From Lentisphaeria bacterium (GTDB taxonomy: Bacteria; Verrucomicrobiota; Lentisphaeria; Victivallales; Victivallaceae), in assembly GCA_017450705.1 (NCBI GenBank), contig JAFSTC010000047.1, forward strand, positions 1-64,000: a stretch of 64,000 nucleotides of DNA, given 5' to 3'. Below the pieces are notes generated by a model. It worked only from the letters and a program-made list of their open reading frames with translations, ran no database searches and was not told where the DNA came from. A program made the position numbers and the translations under genes. Shown one piece after another: positions 36,193-44,949 of this stretch (positions are counted from its first letter, which is position 1; each line of letters begins with the position of its first letter).

Positions 36193-36220
36193 AATGTAAC
36201 CCCGGAATGCCCTTTTTCAA
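36193..36220 (-). promoter_or_regulatory. Promoter for the MATE gene
   Basis: On the minus strand, TTGAAA (36220-36215) and TACATT (36198-36193) are separated by 16 bp. The predicted start of transcription lies about 40 bp ahead of the gene. Confidence 0.55.
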
Positions 36221-36452
36221 CCGCTTTTGTCCGACATTTTCCCGTCTCCCGTCGGGGCCCGTTTTTTCGCCGAAAAAATCGTTAATCGCCCTTTTTCGTC
36301 CGAAAAACATCAAAAAAACGCTTTTTTTTCGATTTTTGACTGGAATAATCGCGTTTAACGTGATATTTTAATAAAACGCACCCTGCGGACTTATGTCTTT
36401 TTGTGTCCGCATCGTGTGTTCCGGGTCCGCCCGGGGAACTGCTGAGAGTCAG

Positions 36453-36586
36453 GCGTCGGGGGCGCGAAAGTGCTGAAGGTGCGAAGCGTCGGAGATGCGG
36501 GAGCATCGGGGGCGCGAAAGTGCTGAAGGTGCGTGAGCGTCGGAGATGCGGGAGCATCGGGGCGCGAAAGTGCCGAAGGTGCGAAC
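36453..36586. repeat. 51-bp tandem repeat (about 2.6 units) with internal hairpins
   Basis: Units run 36486-36536 and 36537-36586 (50 bp here because one G is missing), preceded by a partial unit 36453-36485. Each full unit contains GATGCGGGAGCATC, a 5-bp hairpin, and GCGCGAAAGTGCTGAAGGTGCG. A degenerate GCG-rich continuation runs to about 36661. Both strands have open frames across it, but with pure repeat composition. Confidence 0.85.
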
Positions 36587-37057
36587 GGGCTGAAGAGGCG
36601 GGAGCGCTGCAAGGCGCGGGAGCCTCGAAAAGCGCGAGAGCGTCCAAGAGCGTGAAAGCGCCGGGCAGGGGAGAACCCCCTCCGCGATGACTGCTTCCCG
36701 GCAGTTTCCGGTCGCGAGGACCGTGTTGTTCGATATGTGTGTTTAGTGTGTTCGTCAAAACAAGAAAGGTGATGTCCGAATCAGTGTTTCGACACCGCGG
36801 ATGAGTCCTTCGATCATCGCGGAACTCCCGCAAACAGCGGGGCCGCGGCGAAAGAACGGCGATTCCGGTCCGGGGCGGAGGGAAGTGCCGCCCGCCGGGT
36901 GCGAAATCGGCAGCGGAAAAGCGTGCGAACTTCTCCGCTCCCCGGATTCCGGCAGGACAAGCGGTAGGGAAGTGAGATCCACGGATGACAAAACGGACGT
37001 CGGGCGGTCGATCCCTAAAAAAGACCGGCCGCCGCAAAGGACAATGGGGAACCAATC

Positions 37058-37393
37058 ATGGAAGTGAGAGCTTTGACAAAAAATGTGCGTATCTCTCCCG
37101 AAAAGGCGCGCCACGTCTCGCGCCTGATCCAGGGAAAGAGCGTCACCGAAGCCCTGGCGATCGTCGATCTGAGCCCGCGCAAAGCCGCCGCCCTCATCGG
37201 CAAGACCCTCCGCTCGGCTGTCGCTAACGCCGAAAACAACTGCGATGCCAATCGCAAGGCGCTGGTCGTCAAGGCGGCGCTCGTGAGCCCGGGACCGATC
37301 ATCAGACGCTTCCGGCCCAAAGCGCGTGGTTCGGCGGGGCGGATCCGGAAACGGACCAGTCACGTGGAAGTCATCCTGAGCGACATTCAGTAA
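37058..37393 (+). CDS. rplV: Ribosomal protein uL22
   Basis: 111 residues, the usual length. Sequence begins MEVRALTKNVRISPEKARHV and ends GRIRKRTSHVEVILS, the exit-tunnel hairpin end. GGGGA lies ten bases upstream. It is the first gene of this ribosomal operon, although in most bacteria rpsJ to rpsS come first. Confidence 0.97.
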   Translation: MEVRALTKNVRISPEKARHVSRLIQGKSVTEALAIVDLSPRKAAALIGKTLRSAVANAENNCDANRKALVVKAALVSPGPIIRRFRPKARGSAGRIRKRTSHVEVILSDIQ

Positions 37394-37408
37394 AAAAAGG
37401 AAGAAATC

Positions 37409-38116
37409 GTGGGACAGAAAGTTAATCCTATCGGATTGAGAACCGCCCTGACCCGCAACTGGGAATCCCGCTGGTTCGCCGACAAGAAAAACGGCGGCAG
37501 CACCCAGTTCGGCGAGTGGCTTCACGAGGATCTTGCGATCCGCAACTTCATCAAAAAGGAATCTGCCGCGGCCGCCATCGCCCGGATCCAGATCGAGCGC
37601 TTCGCCAACCGCGTCCGCGTCACCATCGCTTCCGCGCGCCCCGGCGTCCTCATCGGCAAGAAAGGCGAGAAGCTTGATACGCTCCGCGCCGACATCGCCA
37701 AGCTCGCCGCCGGCAAAGAGGTCTTCGTCGAGGTCTCCGAACTTCGCCGCGCCGAGACCAACGCTCAGCTGGTCGCCGAAAACATCGCTCAGCAGCTCGA
37801 ACGCCGCATCGGCTTCCGCCGCGCCATGAAACGCGCCATCCAGAGCGCCATGGATATGGGCGCCGACGGCATCAAGATCAACTGTGCCGGACGCCTCGGC
37901 GGTGCCGAACTCGCTCGCGAGGAGCAGTACAAAGAGGGTCGCGTTCCCCTTCATACCCTGAAGGCGAACATCGACTATGGTTTCACCGAAGCAAATACGA
38001 CCGCCGGCAAGATCGGCGTCAAGGTTTGGGTTTGTCACAAAGACTCTGCGGAGGAAGAGAATTATGCCGTTAATGCCAAAAAGGGTAAAGTACAGAAAGG
38101 TTCAGCGCGGAAGTAA
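37409..38116 (+). CDS. rpsC: Ribosomal protein uS3
   Basis: 235 residues with a GTG start. GQKVNPIGLRTALTRNWESRWF and the KH motif ARPGVLIGKKGEKLDTLR are diagnostic. The last 18 residues overlap the start of rplP by 53 bp in another frame, which gives an unusual lysine-rich tail (NAKKGKVQKGSARK). Confidence 0.97.
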   Translation: MGQKVNPIGLRTALTRNWESRWFADKKNGGSTQFGEWLHEDLAIRNFIKKESAAAAIARIQIERFANRVRVTIASARPGVLIGKKGEKLDTLRADIAKLAAGKEVFVEVSELRRAETNAQLVAENIAQQLERRIGFRRAMKRAIQSAMDMGADGIKINCAGRLGGAELAREEQYKEGRVPLHTLKANIDYGFTEANTTAGKIGVKVWVCHKDSAEEENYAVNAKKGKVQKGSARK

Positions 38117-38477
38117 CGCCGGACTCGCCACCACCAACAACAAATTGGATTTCGGCGATTTCGCGTTGCAGACCCTGACCCGCGGGTACATCACCAATAA
38201 TCAGATCGAGGCCGCTCGTGTGGCCATCAACCGTCACCTGAAACGCCGCGGTAAAGTGTGGATCCGCATGTTCCCCTACCGCTCGTTCACCAAGAAACCC
38301 CTGGAAGTGCGCATGGGCAAGGGAAAAGGCGCCGTCGAAGGATGGGTCGCCCCCGTCCTCCCCGGAAGAGTCCTTTTCGAGATCTCCGGCTGCAGCGAGG
38401 CTGTCGCCAAGGAGGCCATGAGCCGCGCCGCCAACAAACTTTGCGTGCGCTGCAAGTTCCTGTCGCGCGAAGCATAA
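38064..38477 (+). CDS. rplP: Ribosomal protein uL16
   Basis: 137 residues from ATG 38064. GGAGGAAGAGA at 38050-38060 and the family start MPxMPKRVKYRKVQRG support this site; ATG 38073 is an alternative. The gene begins inside rpsC. GWVAPVLPGRVLFEISG and the C-terminal CKFLSRE are typical. It binds near the A-site tRNA of the 50S subunit. Confidence 0.96.
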   Translation: MPLMPKRVKYRKVQRGSNAGLATTNNKLDFGDFALQTLTRGYITNNQIEAARVAINRHLKRRGKVWIRMFPYRSFTKKPLEVRMGKGKGAVEGWVAPVLPGRVLFEISGCSEAVAKEAMSRAANKLCVRCKFLSREA

Positions 38478-38490
38478 AGGAGGATCGGCC

Positions 38491-38694
38491 GTGAACAACA
38501 AAGAAATACGTGAGTTTTCCGATGCGGAACTGGCGGCCAAGGTCGTCGAACTGCAGCGGGAGAAGTTGAATCTCAAGATCCAGTCCCGTACCGGACAGCT
38601 GGAGAAGACCGCACGCGTCCGTCAGGTCCGCCGCGACATCGCCCGCTGTCTCACCGAACAGACGGCCCGGACTGCCAAAGCCGAGGTGAAATAA
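38491..38694 (+). CDS. rpmC: Ribosomal protein uL29
   Basis: 67 residues with a GTG start and a strong AAGGAGGA site. The sequence [27 protein letters not shown] is the family's first helix. The stop overlaps the rpsQ start by one base. Confidence 0.95.
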   Translation: MNNKEIREFSDAELAAKVVELQREKLNLKIQSRTGQLEKTARVRQVRRDIARCLTEQTARTAKAEVK

Positions 38695-38975
38695 TGAGTG
38701 ACGAAGCTGTTGTCTCCCGCGGGATCCGCAAGGAACGGGTCGGCGTCGTGGTCAGCGACGTTCAGGATAAGACGATCATCGTGAACGTGGAGCGCCGCAC
38801 CGCGCACCCCCTCTATCACAAGGTCGTCAAGGTCAGTAAAAAATTCGCCGTCCACGACGAGAAGAACGAGGCCAGAAAAGGGGATACCGTCCGCATTGTC
38901 GAAACGCGCCCCCTCAGCCGCAGCAAACGCTGGCGCCTGGTCGAGATCGTCGCCCGCGCGGCGAGCGAAGAGTAA
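38694..38975 (+). CDS. rpsQ: Ribosomal protein uS17
   Basis: 93 residues. OB fold with [24 protein letters not shown] and [19 protein letters not shown], plus [20 protein letters not shown]. It overlaps rpmC by one base. Confidence 0.97.
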   Translation: MSDEAVVSRGIRKERVGVVVSDVQDKTIIVNVERRTAHPLYHKVVKVSKKFAVHDEKNEARKGDTVRIVETRPLSRSKRWRLVEIVARAASEE

Positions 38976-38996
38976 TTCCTCCGGAGGGTATCCATC

Positions 38997-39362
38997 ATGT
39001 TGCAGATGCAAAGTATTCTGGAGGTCGCCGATAACTCCGGCGCCAAGTCCCTGCTCATCATCACCGTCCTCGGGCAGAGACGCCGTATCGCCCGCATCGG
39101 CGATATCGTCAGCTGCGCCGTCGAGGAGGCCATCCCCGACGGGACCGTCAAAAAAGGTCAGCGCGTCCGCGCCGTCATCGTCCGCACCGTCTCCAAGATC
39201 CGCCGCCCCGACGGCTCTTATCTCAAGTTCGACGAGAACGCCGCCGTGCTGGTCGACAAGGACAACAACCCCATCGGCACCCGTATCTTCGGACCGGTTG
39301 CCCGTGAATTGCGCGACAAGAACTTCATGAAGATCATCTCGCTCGCGCCGGAGGTGCTGTAA
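38997..39362 (+). CDS. rplN: Ribosomal protein uL14
   Basis: 121 residues. [20 protein letters not shown] and [20 protein letters not shown] are diagnostic. GGAGGGT precedes the start. The next gene follows with no spacer. Confidence 0.97.
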   Translation: MLQMQSILEVADNSGAKSLLIITVLGQRRRIARIGDIVSCAVEEAIPDGTVKKGQRVRAVIVRTVSKIRRPDGSYLKFDENAAVLVDKDNNPIGTRIFGPVARELRDKNFMKIISLAPEVL

Positions 39363-39665
39363 ATGAGTAAATACCACGTCAAAAAAGGCGACAAGGTTGT
39401 GGTCAATTCCGGCAACTTCAGGGGTGCCGAGGCGACCGTTTCCGCCATTCTGCCCAAAAAGGACCGCGTCGTCCTGGCCCTCGCCGCTGGGACCGAGAGC
39501 CATCTCGGCAAACGTACGGTCAAGAAGAGCAAAGCCAACCCCAACGGCGGTCTCATCGAGCGTTCCGTCTCGGTCCACGTCTCCAACGTCAACCTGACCG
39601 AGGAAGCCCTCAAGGCCCGTCAGGAGGCCAAGGCCGCTCGCGCCGCAAAGGCTCAGGAGAAATAA
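39363..39665 (+). CDS. rplX: Ribosomal protein uL24
   Basis: 100 residues. KOW motif [20 protein letters not shown], then [18 protein letters not shown]. The alanine- and lysine-rich tail ([11 protein letters not shown]) is longer than the minimum for the family. It starts directly after the rplN stop. Confidence 0.96.
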   Translation: MSKYHVKKGDKVVVNSGNFRGAEATVSAILPKKDRVVLALAAGTESHLGKRTVKKSKANPNGGLIERSVSVHVSNVNLTEEALKARQEAKAARAAKAQEK

Positions 39666-39668
39666 AAA

Positions 39669-40205
39669 ATGCCGGATATGAAGAAAAAATACGTTGACGA
39701 GGTGAGAGGCGCCCTCCAGGCGAAACTCGCCCTCAAAAACGTCATGCAGATCCCGAAGATCAAGAAGATCGTCGTCTCCACCGGTGTCGGAACTGATATG
39801 GAACGCGATGCCGTCACCGAGGCCAAGAAACACCTCGGCGAGATGACCGGCCAGGAGCCCGTCATCTGCAAGGCCCGCAAGAACGTCTCCAACTTCAAGC
39901 TCCGCGTCGGCATGCCCGTCGGCGTCATGGTCACGCTCCGCGGCGCCCGCATGTACGAGTTCCTCGACCGCTTCGTCCACAACGCCCTTCCCCGTGTCCG
40001 CGACTTCCGCGGCCTCCCCAAGAAGGGTTTCGACGGCGTCGGCAACTACAACATCGGCATGCCCGACGTCTCCGTGTTCCCCGAGATCGACACCGACAAA
40101 CTGAAGTATCCCCTCGGGGTCAACATCGCTTTCGTCACCAGCGCCGGCAGCGACGCGGCGGCTTTCGAGTTGTTGAAGATGATGGAAGTTCCCTTCGAGG
40201 AATAG
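39669..40205 (+). CDS. rplE: Ribosomal protein uL5
   Basis: 178 residues. Binds 5S r[36 protein letters not shown], and [18 protein letters not shown] are diagnostic. It starts three bases after rplX. Confidence 0.97.
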   Translation: MPDMKKKYVDEVRGALQAKLALKNVMQIPKIKKIVVSTGVGTDMERDAVTEAKKHLGEMTGQEPVICKARKNVSNFKLRVGMPVGVMVTLRGARMYEFLDRFVHNALPRVRDFRGLPKKGFDGVGNYNIGMPDVSVFPEIDTDKLKYPLGVNIAFVTSAGSDAAAFELLKMMEVPFEE

Positions 40206-40218
40206 AAAGGGTGTAAAA

Positions 40219-40404
40219 ATGGCAAAACTCAGTTTGATCGTCAAGGCTGCCCGCCCCAATAAGTTCCCCGTGCGGAACTACACGCGCTGCAAGGCCTGCG
40301 GACGTCCCCGGGCCTATATCGGCAAGTTTCAGCTCTGCCGCATCTGCTTCCGCGAACTGGCCTCCAAGGGCCAGATCCCGGGCGTGACCAAGGCGAGCTG
40401 GTAA
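40219..40404 (+). CDS. rpsN: Ribosomal protein uS14, zinc-binding type
   Basis: 61 residues, the short zinc form. [20 protein letters not shown] gives the Cys-x2-Cys...Cys-x2-Cys site, followed by [18 protein letters not shown]. Confidence 0.97.
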   Translation: MAKLSLIVKAARPNKFPVRNYTRCKACGRPRAYIGKFQLCRICFRELASKGQIPGVTKASW

Positions 40405-40424
40405 TCTAAGGAGAGCGTAAAATC

Positions 40425-40820
40425 ATGAGTATGCAAGATCCCATTGCCGATATGCTCACCCGCATCCGCAACGCCGGTGCCGCCGGTCTCAAGCAGGTCG
40501 CGATCCCCGTGTCCCGCGAGAAGACCGCCATCGCCGAAGTCCTCAAGGAAGAGGGTTACATCGCCGGTTTCGAGATCGCCGGAGAGGGCGTCGCCCGCCG
40601 GCTGGTTGTCGAACTCAAGTATTTTGACGGAAAAGCAGTGATCTGTGGTCTGGAGCGCGTCAGCAAGCCCTCCTGCCGTCGTTACTGCTCGAGCAGCGAC
40701 ATCCCCCGCGTCCGCAACGGACTGGGCACCGTCATCCTGACCACCAGCAAGGGGGTCATGAGCGGCCGCCGCGCGTCCCAGGAGCACGTGGGTGGTGAAA
40801 TCATCTGTTACGTTTGGTAA
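40425..40820 (+). CDS. rpsH: Ribosomal protein uS8
   Basis: 131 residues. MQDPIADMLTRIRNAGAAG at the start, KPSCRRYCSSSDIPRVRNGLGTVILTTSKGVM near the end, and GGEIICYVW as terminus, where most homologues end GGEVLCYVW. It binds the central domain of 16S rRNA. Confidence 0.97.
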   Translation: MSMQDPIADMLTRIRNAGAAGLKQVAIPVSREKTAIAEVLKEEGYIAGFEIAGEGVARRLVVELKYFDGKAVICGLERVSKPSCRRYCSSSDIPRVRNGLGTVILTTSKGVMSGRRASQEHVGGEIICYVW

Positions 40821-40837
40821 TATAGGAAACCGTTAAT

Positions 40838-41368
40838 ATGTCCCGCATAGGCAAAAAACCGATCACGATCCCCAGCGGGGTCAAGGTTGCGATTTCCGGC
40901 ACCGTCGTCACGGTCGAAGGAAAGGCCAAGCTCACGCTCGAGCTTCCTCCCTATGTCGCCGCTGAAGTTGCTGATAACCAGATCGTTGTCAAGCAGACCA
41001 GCGACGTCAGAGAAGCCAACGCCATGCACGGCCTCGCCCGCAGCCTGATCAACAACATGATCATCGGCGTCACTGCCGGTTTCAAAAAGGAACTGGCCAT
41101 CGTCGGCGTCGGCTACAAGGCGACGCTCGCAGGCAGCAAGCTCAATCTCTCGCTGGGCTACTCCCATCCCATCGTTTATCAGATCCCCCAGGGGGTCAAG
41201 GTCACCCTCGTCGAAAACAAGATCGTCATCGAGGGCCCCGATAAGCAGCTGGTCGGCGAGACCGCGGCCGAGATCCGGCGTTTCCGTTCACCCGAACCCT
41301 ACAAGGGCAAGGGCATCCGTTACGTCGATGAGCGCATCGTGTTGAAGGAAGGCAAGTCGGTCGGGTGA
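40838..41368 (+). CDS. rplF: Ribosomal protein uL6
   Basis: 176 residues. MSRIGKKPITIPSGVKVAIS and the C-terminal RRFRSPEPYKGKGIRYVDE are diagnostic. Residues are two similar domains, as in all uL6 proteins. Confidence 0.97.
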   Translation: MSRIGKKPITIPSGVKVAISGTVVTVEGKAKLTLELPPYVAAEVADNQIVVKQTSDVREANAMHGLARSLINNMIIGVTAGFKKELAIVGVGYKATLAGSKLNLSLGYSHPIVYQIPQGVKVTLVENKIVIEGPDKQLVGETAAEIRRFRSPEPYKGKGIRYVDERIVLKEGKSVG

Positions 41369-41398
41369 TCCCGGCGGCTTCTCTAAGGAGTGTGAAAA

Positions 41399-41761
41399 AT
41401 GTCTGTTACCGATAGAAAAACTCAGCGCGCCCGCCGCCACGCCCGGATCCGCAAAAAGATCTCCGGCACCGCGGAGTGCCCGCGTTTCTGCGTCAGCATC
41501 ACGACCAATAATATCTACTGCCAGTTCATCGACGATGTCAGCGGACGCACCGTTGCCAATACGTCCAGCCTGTCCGAAAAGTTCAAGGCCGAAAAAGCCA
41601 AACCCAATATGGCCGGCGCCGAACTCCTCGGAAAACTGGCGGCTGAAGCTGCGTTGGCGGCCAACATCACCACCGTGGTGTTCGACCGTTCCGGTTACAA
41701 ATATCACGGGCGCGTCAAGGCGATCGCCGAAGCGGCCCGCGCCAACGGTCTCAAGTTCTAA
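41399..41761 (+). CDS. rplR: Ribosomal protein uL18
   Basis: 120 residues. [20 protein letters not shown], then [19 protein letters not shown], and [20 protein letters not shown]. Binds 5S rRNA with uL5. AAGGAG is upstream. Confidence 0.96.
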   Translation: MSVTDRKTQRARRHARIRKKISGTAECPRFCVSITTNNIYCQFIDDVSGRTVANTSSLSEKFKAEKAKPNMAGAELLGKLAAEAALAANITTVVFDRSGYKYHGRVKAIAEAARANGLKF

Positions 41762-41776
41762 GGGGGAACTCCAGCT

Positions 41777-42295
41777 ATGGCAAAACGTGAAATTGCAAAC
41801 GAAGCCGCGGCAAGCGAGTTCGATGAGAGCGTGATCGCGATCAACCGCAGCGCCAAGGTCGTCAAAGGCGGTAAAAACTTCAGCTTCGGGGCCCTCGTCG
41901 TCGTCGGCGACCGCAACGGCCGCGTCGGCTGCGGTTACGGCAAGGCCAACGAGGTCTCCGACGCCATCCGCAAGGGGGGCGAAGCCGCCCGCCGCAGTCT
42001 GGTCAAGGTCCCCATGAACGGTCAGACCCTGCCCCATGAGATCGAGGTCAAATTCGGCGGCGCCCGCGTTCTGCTGCGTCCCGCCAGCCCCGGTACCGGC
42101 CTCATCGCCGGCGGCGCCGTCCGCGCCATCCTCGAACTGGCCGGCGTCAAGGACGTCCTGGCGAAGTCCCTCGGCGCTTCCAACGCCACCAACGTCGCCA
42201 AGGCCGCTTTCAAGGCGATCGCAAATCTGTCCACCCGCGACATGGCCTACGCCCGCCGCGGCCTCGCGGACAGATCCTCCGCCCAAAACAACTGA
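41777..42295 (+). CDS. rpsE: Ribosomal protein uS5
   Basis: 172 residues. [38 protein letters not shown] and the dsRNA-binding fold are clear. In most bacteria rpmD (uL30) follows. Here rplO starts 15 bp later, so rpmD is absent from this place. Confidence 0.97.
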   Translation: MAKREIANEAAASEFDESVIAINRSAKVVKGGKNFSFGALVVVGDRNGRVGCGYGKANEVSDAIRKGGEAARRSLVKVPMNGQTLPHEIEVKFGGARVLLRPASPGTGLIAGGAVRAILELAGVKDVLAKSLGASNATNVAKAAFKAIANLSTRDMAYARRGLADRSSAQNN

Positions 42296-42310
42296 TAGTC
42301 CAGGAAGGCA

Positions 42311-42760
42311 TTGCAAATGAAACTTCATGATATCGGTCCCACTCCGGGATCCCACAAGCGTCGGAAACGCATCGGCCGCGGCGACAGCTCCGGCTGGGGC
42401 AAGACCGCCGGCCGCGGTGAAAAGGGACAGCTCTCCCGTACCGGCGCCGTGCATCGTCCGTTCTTCGAAGGCGGCCAGATCCCTCTGTTCCGCCGTCTCC
42501 CCAAGCGGGGATTCAAGAACCCCGACCGCATCGACTACGAGATCATCAACCTCAGCGTCCTCGAAGAGAACTTCGATGCCGGCGCCGTCGTCGATGCCTC
42601 CAGTCTCCGCGAGAAGAAACTTCTCGCCAAGGGCGACCGGGCCATCAAGATTCTCGCCAACGGCGAGATCTCCAAGGCCCTGACCGTCAAGGCCGCGAAG
42701 TTTTCCGCCGCCGCCGTCGCCAAGATCGAGGCCGCCGGCGGTAAAGCCGAAACCCTCTGA
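42311..42760 (+). CDS. rplO: Ribosomal protein uL15
   Basis: 149 residues. MKLHDIGPTPGSHKRRKRIG and RGDSSGWGKTAGRGEKGQ are the family start; GQIPLFRRLPKRGFKNP follows. It lies between rpsE and secY. Confidence 0.97.
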   Translation: MQMKLHDIGPTPGSHKRRKRIGRGDSSGWGKTAGRGEKGQLSRTGAVHRPFFEGGQIPLFRRLPKRGFKNPDRIDYEIINLSVLEENFDAGAVVDASSLREKKLLAKGDRAIKILANGEISKALTVKAAKFSAAAVAKIEAAGGKAETL

Positions 42761-42777
42761 CAAGCGGAGTTTGAACT

Positions 42778-44157
42778 ATGTGGCGGGCGTTCTTGAATAT
42801 CCTTAAAGTCAAAGAGCTGCGAAACAGGCTCCTGTTCACTGCGCTGATCATCGTCCTGGTTCGTGTGGCGAGCAACATCCCTTGTCCCGGAGTCGATCCG
42901 GCGGCTTTGGAACGCTTCATCAAGGAAGTGACGAACGCCAGCGGTTCAAACGGCGGCTTCATGGCTCTCATCGATCTGTTTTCGGGCGGCGCGCTCGCAC
43001 ATTTCGCTCTGGGAGCCCTGGGCATCATGCCGTACATCAGCGCCTCCATCATCCTCCAGCTCATGATCCCCGTGATCCCCCAGCTGGAGAAGATGCAGCG
43101 CGAGGGGGAGACCGGCCGTCAGAAGATCACCCAGTACACCCGGTATCTCACGATCATCGTCTGTCTCATCCAGGGAACGATGGTGGCTCTGGCCATGGTC
43201 AACCCGAGCAAGCTCGGTCTGCCCAATCCCGCCGAGCCCCTCTACCTGGGGAGCGTCGGCGTCTTCGTGCCGGTCACGGTGCTCGTCATCACCTGCACAA
43301 CCATGGTCTTCACCTGGCTGGGCGAACAGGTCACCGAGCGCGGCATCGGCAACGGCGTGTCGCTGATCATCACGATCAACATCGTCTCCCGGCTGCCCCA
43401 CGCCGTGATCGAACTCGTCAACATGGCCATCAAGGGCACCACGCCCGACGGGACCACGTTCAAGTCCGTTCAGCTGCTCCTGCTGCTGATCGTCTTCTGC
43501 GTCGTCACCGCCGCGACGATCATGCTCTCGCAGGGCTACCGCCGCGTTCCGATCCAGATGGTGCGCAAGACCGTCGGCAAGCAGCTCATGGGCGGCTCCA
43601 CCTACATGCCGCTCAAGGTCAACTTCGCCAACGTCATGCCCATCATCTTCGCCGGTGCGATCATGATGATCCCGGGATACCTCTTCCAGACCATGGCCGC
43701 CCGCTCCGGCGGCTTCTGGCTGAAACTTGCCACCTTCTTCCGGCAGGACGGGCCCGGCTACATGACGGTTTACAGCATCCTGATCCTGGCCTTCAGTTTC
43801 TTCTGGGTGGCCAATCAGTTCAATCCCCTGCAGATCGCCGACAACCTCAAAAAAGAGGGCGCCTACATTCCCGGCATCAGTCCCGGTCAGCCCACCGCCG
43901 ATTTCCTCGACGGCGCCATGACCCGCGTGACCGCCGGCGGCGCGGTGTTCCTGCTGGTGCTGGCCGTCTTCCCGATGTTCCTGTACAGCAGTTTCCGCAT
44001 CCCCTTCATGGTCGCCCAGTTCTTCGGCGGCACCAGTCTGCTCATCATGGTCGGCGTCGTGCTCGACACCATGAGCCAGCTGGAGTCCCATCTGACCATG
44101 CGGCACTACGAGGGGTTCCTCAAGAGCGGCAGACTGCGGAACCGCAGCGGCAGTTGA
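42778..44157 (+). CDS. secY: Protein translocase subunit SecY
   Basis: 459 residues with ten membrane helices. Channel of the Sec translocon. RNRLLFTALIIVLVRVASNI, GIMPYISASIILQLM, the plug region near residue 60, and cytoplasmic loops such as QGYRRVPIQMVRK are typical. It is the last gene of the operon; a strong terminator follows at 44209-44240. The usual downstream adk/map/infA/rpsM/rpoA genes are not here. Confidence 0.97.
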   Translation: MWRAFLNILKVKELRNRLLFTALIIVLVRVASNIPCPGVDPAALERFIKEVTNASGSNGGFMALIDLFSGGALAHFALGALGIMPYISASIILQLMIPVIPQLEKMQREGETGRQKITQYTRYLTIIVCLIQGTMVALAMVNPSKLGLPNPAEPLYLGSVGVFVPVTVLVITCTTMVFTWLGEQVTERGIGNGVSLIITINIVSRLPHAVIELVNMAIKGTTPDGTTFKSVQLLLLLIVFCVVTAATIMLSQGYRRVPIQMVRKTVGKQLMGGSTYMPLKVNFANVMPIIFAGAIMMIPGYLFQTMAARSGGFWLKLATFFRQDGPGYMTVYSILILAFSFFWVANQFNPLQIADNLKKEGAYIPGISPGQPTADFLDGAMTRVTAGGAVFLLVLAVFPMFLYSSFRIPFMVAQFFGGTSLLIMVGVVLDTMSQLESHLTMRHYEGFLKSGRLRNRSGS

Positions 44158-44208
44158 TATGTTTCCGGCCAGGGTCGTCACCGCCGGATACGGGCTTTTT
44201 GAAAACCG

Positions 44209-44240
44209 GAGCGCCCTTTTGCAGGGCGCTCTTTGTCTTT
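44209..44240 (+). terminator. Intrinsic terminator after secY
   Basis: GAGCGCCC (44209-44216) and GGGCGCTC (44224-44231) form a perfect 8-bp stem with a seven-base loop, followed by TTTGTCTTT. This closes the ribosomal operon. Confidence 0.85.
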
Positions 44241-44295
44241 GTTCCCGCCGTTCCCGGCCCGTGTTGACCGGCGATTCGGAGAAGAAGATCTGCAC

Positions 44296-44943
44296 ATGAG
44301 TAAAGTTGTTGCCATCGACGGCCCGGCCGGGGCCGGGAAGAGCACGGTCGCAAAGCTCCTCGCGGAGCGCTGCGGCTTCACCTACGTCAACACGGGCAGC
44401 CTCTACCGGGCCATCGCCTGGCGGGCCTTCCGCGACGGCGTCGATATCGGAAATCTGCCCGGAGCGTTTCTCGACTCGGTGGATCTGAGGTACGAGAAGG
44501 GTGTTCTGCTGGTGGACGGCGTCGATCCGGGACCGGCCTTGCGCACGCCCGAATGCGCCGCCGCGGCCAGCCGCATCGCCGTCCAGCCGCTGGTGAGGAA
44601 ATTCCTCCTCCCCGTCCAGCGCCGGACCGCCGAAGCCGGCTGGATCGTCATGGAGGGGCGGGATATCGGCAGCGTCATCTTTCCCGACGCCGCGTACAAG
44701 TTTTTCGTCACCGCCTCCGTGGAGGAGCGGGCCCGCCGCCGCATGGCGGAGCATCCCGACGGCAAGCTGAGTTTCGAGGAGATCAAAAAAATGATCTCCG
44801 ACCGGGACTATCAGGATTCCCATCGGGCCGAGGCCCCTCTCCGGCAGGCCGATGACGCCGTTTTCGTCGATACTTCGGAGCTGACCGTCGAGCAGGTGGT
44901 CGAGACGCTCCGCGGCTATATGAAAAAAAATCCCAGGGAGTGA
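44296..44943 (+). CDS. cmk: Cytidylate kinase
   Basis: 215 residues from ATG 44296; GGAGAAG lies upstream. Phosphorylates CMP and dCMP. The P-loop is IDGPAGAGKSTVAKLLAE, followed by YVNTGSLYRAIAWRAF. EGRDIGSVIFPDAAYKFFVTAS is the NMP-binding and lid segment. An in-frame ATG at 44233 lies inside the secY terminator and is unlikely to be used. Confidence 0.95.
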   Translation: MSKVVAIDGPAGAGKSTVAKLLAERCGFTYVNTGSLYRAIAWRAFRDGVDIGNLPGAFLDSVDLRYEKGVLLVDGVDPGPALRTPECAAAASRIAVQPLVRKFLLPVQRRTAEAGWIVMEGRDIGSVIFPDAAYKFFVTASVEERARRRMAEHPDGKLSFEEIKKMISDRDYQDSHRAEAPLRQADDAVFVDTSELTVEQVVETLRGYMKKNPRE

Positions 44944-44949
44944 GAAGCC

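Larger units (their letters stand above)
36147..37057. other. Non-coding region between the MATE gene and rplV
   Basis: 911 bp without a convincing gene. The left part is A/T-rich, with a perfect palindrome TTTTTTCG-C-CGAAAAAA at 36262-36278 and a possible forward promoter (TTGACT at 36336-36341, with -10 candidates near 36361-36369). The middle is the 51-bp tandem repeat. The right part (36700-37057) is GC-rich and may be the leader of the ribosomal operon. No trace of the expected rpsJ-rplC-rplD-rplW-rplB-rpsS genes is seen. Confidence 0.65.

Noticed and set aside
36453-36661. CRISPR array or a repeat protein gene
   Set aside because: Units are directly joined without unique spacers, and frames on both strands are equally open with no start signal.
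36985-37060. Possible remnant of rpsS before rplV (short RSLKK match)
   Set aside because: Only five residues match the N-terminus of uS19 and the reading then diverges. Too short to support.
44233-44295. Longer cmk with start at 44233
   Set aside because: The upstream ATG sits at the end of the secY terminator, and the kinase P-loop region begins normally at 44296 with a good ribosome-binding site.
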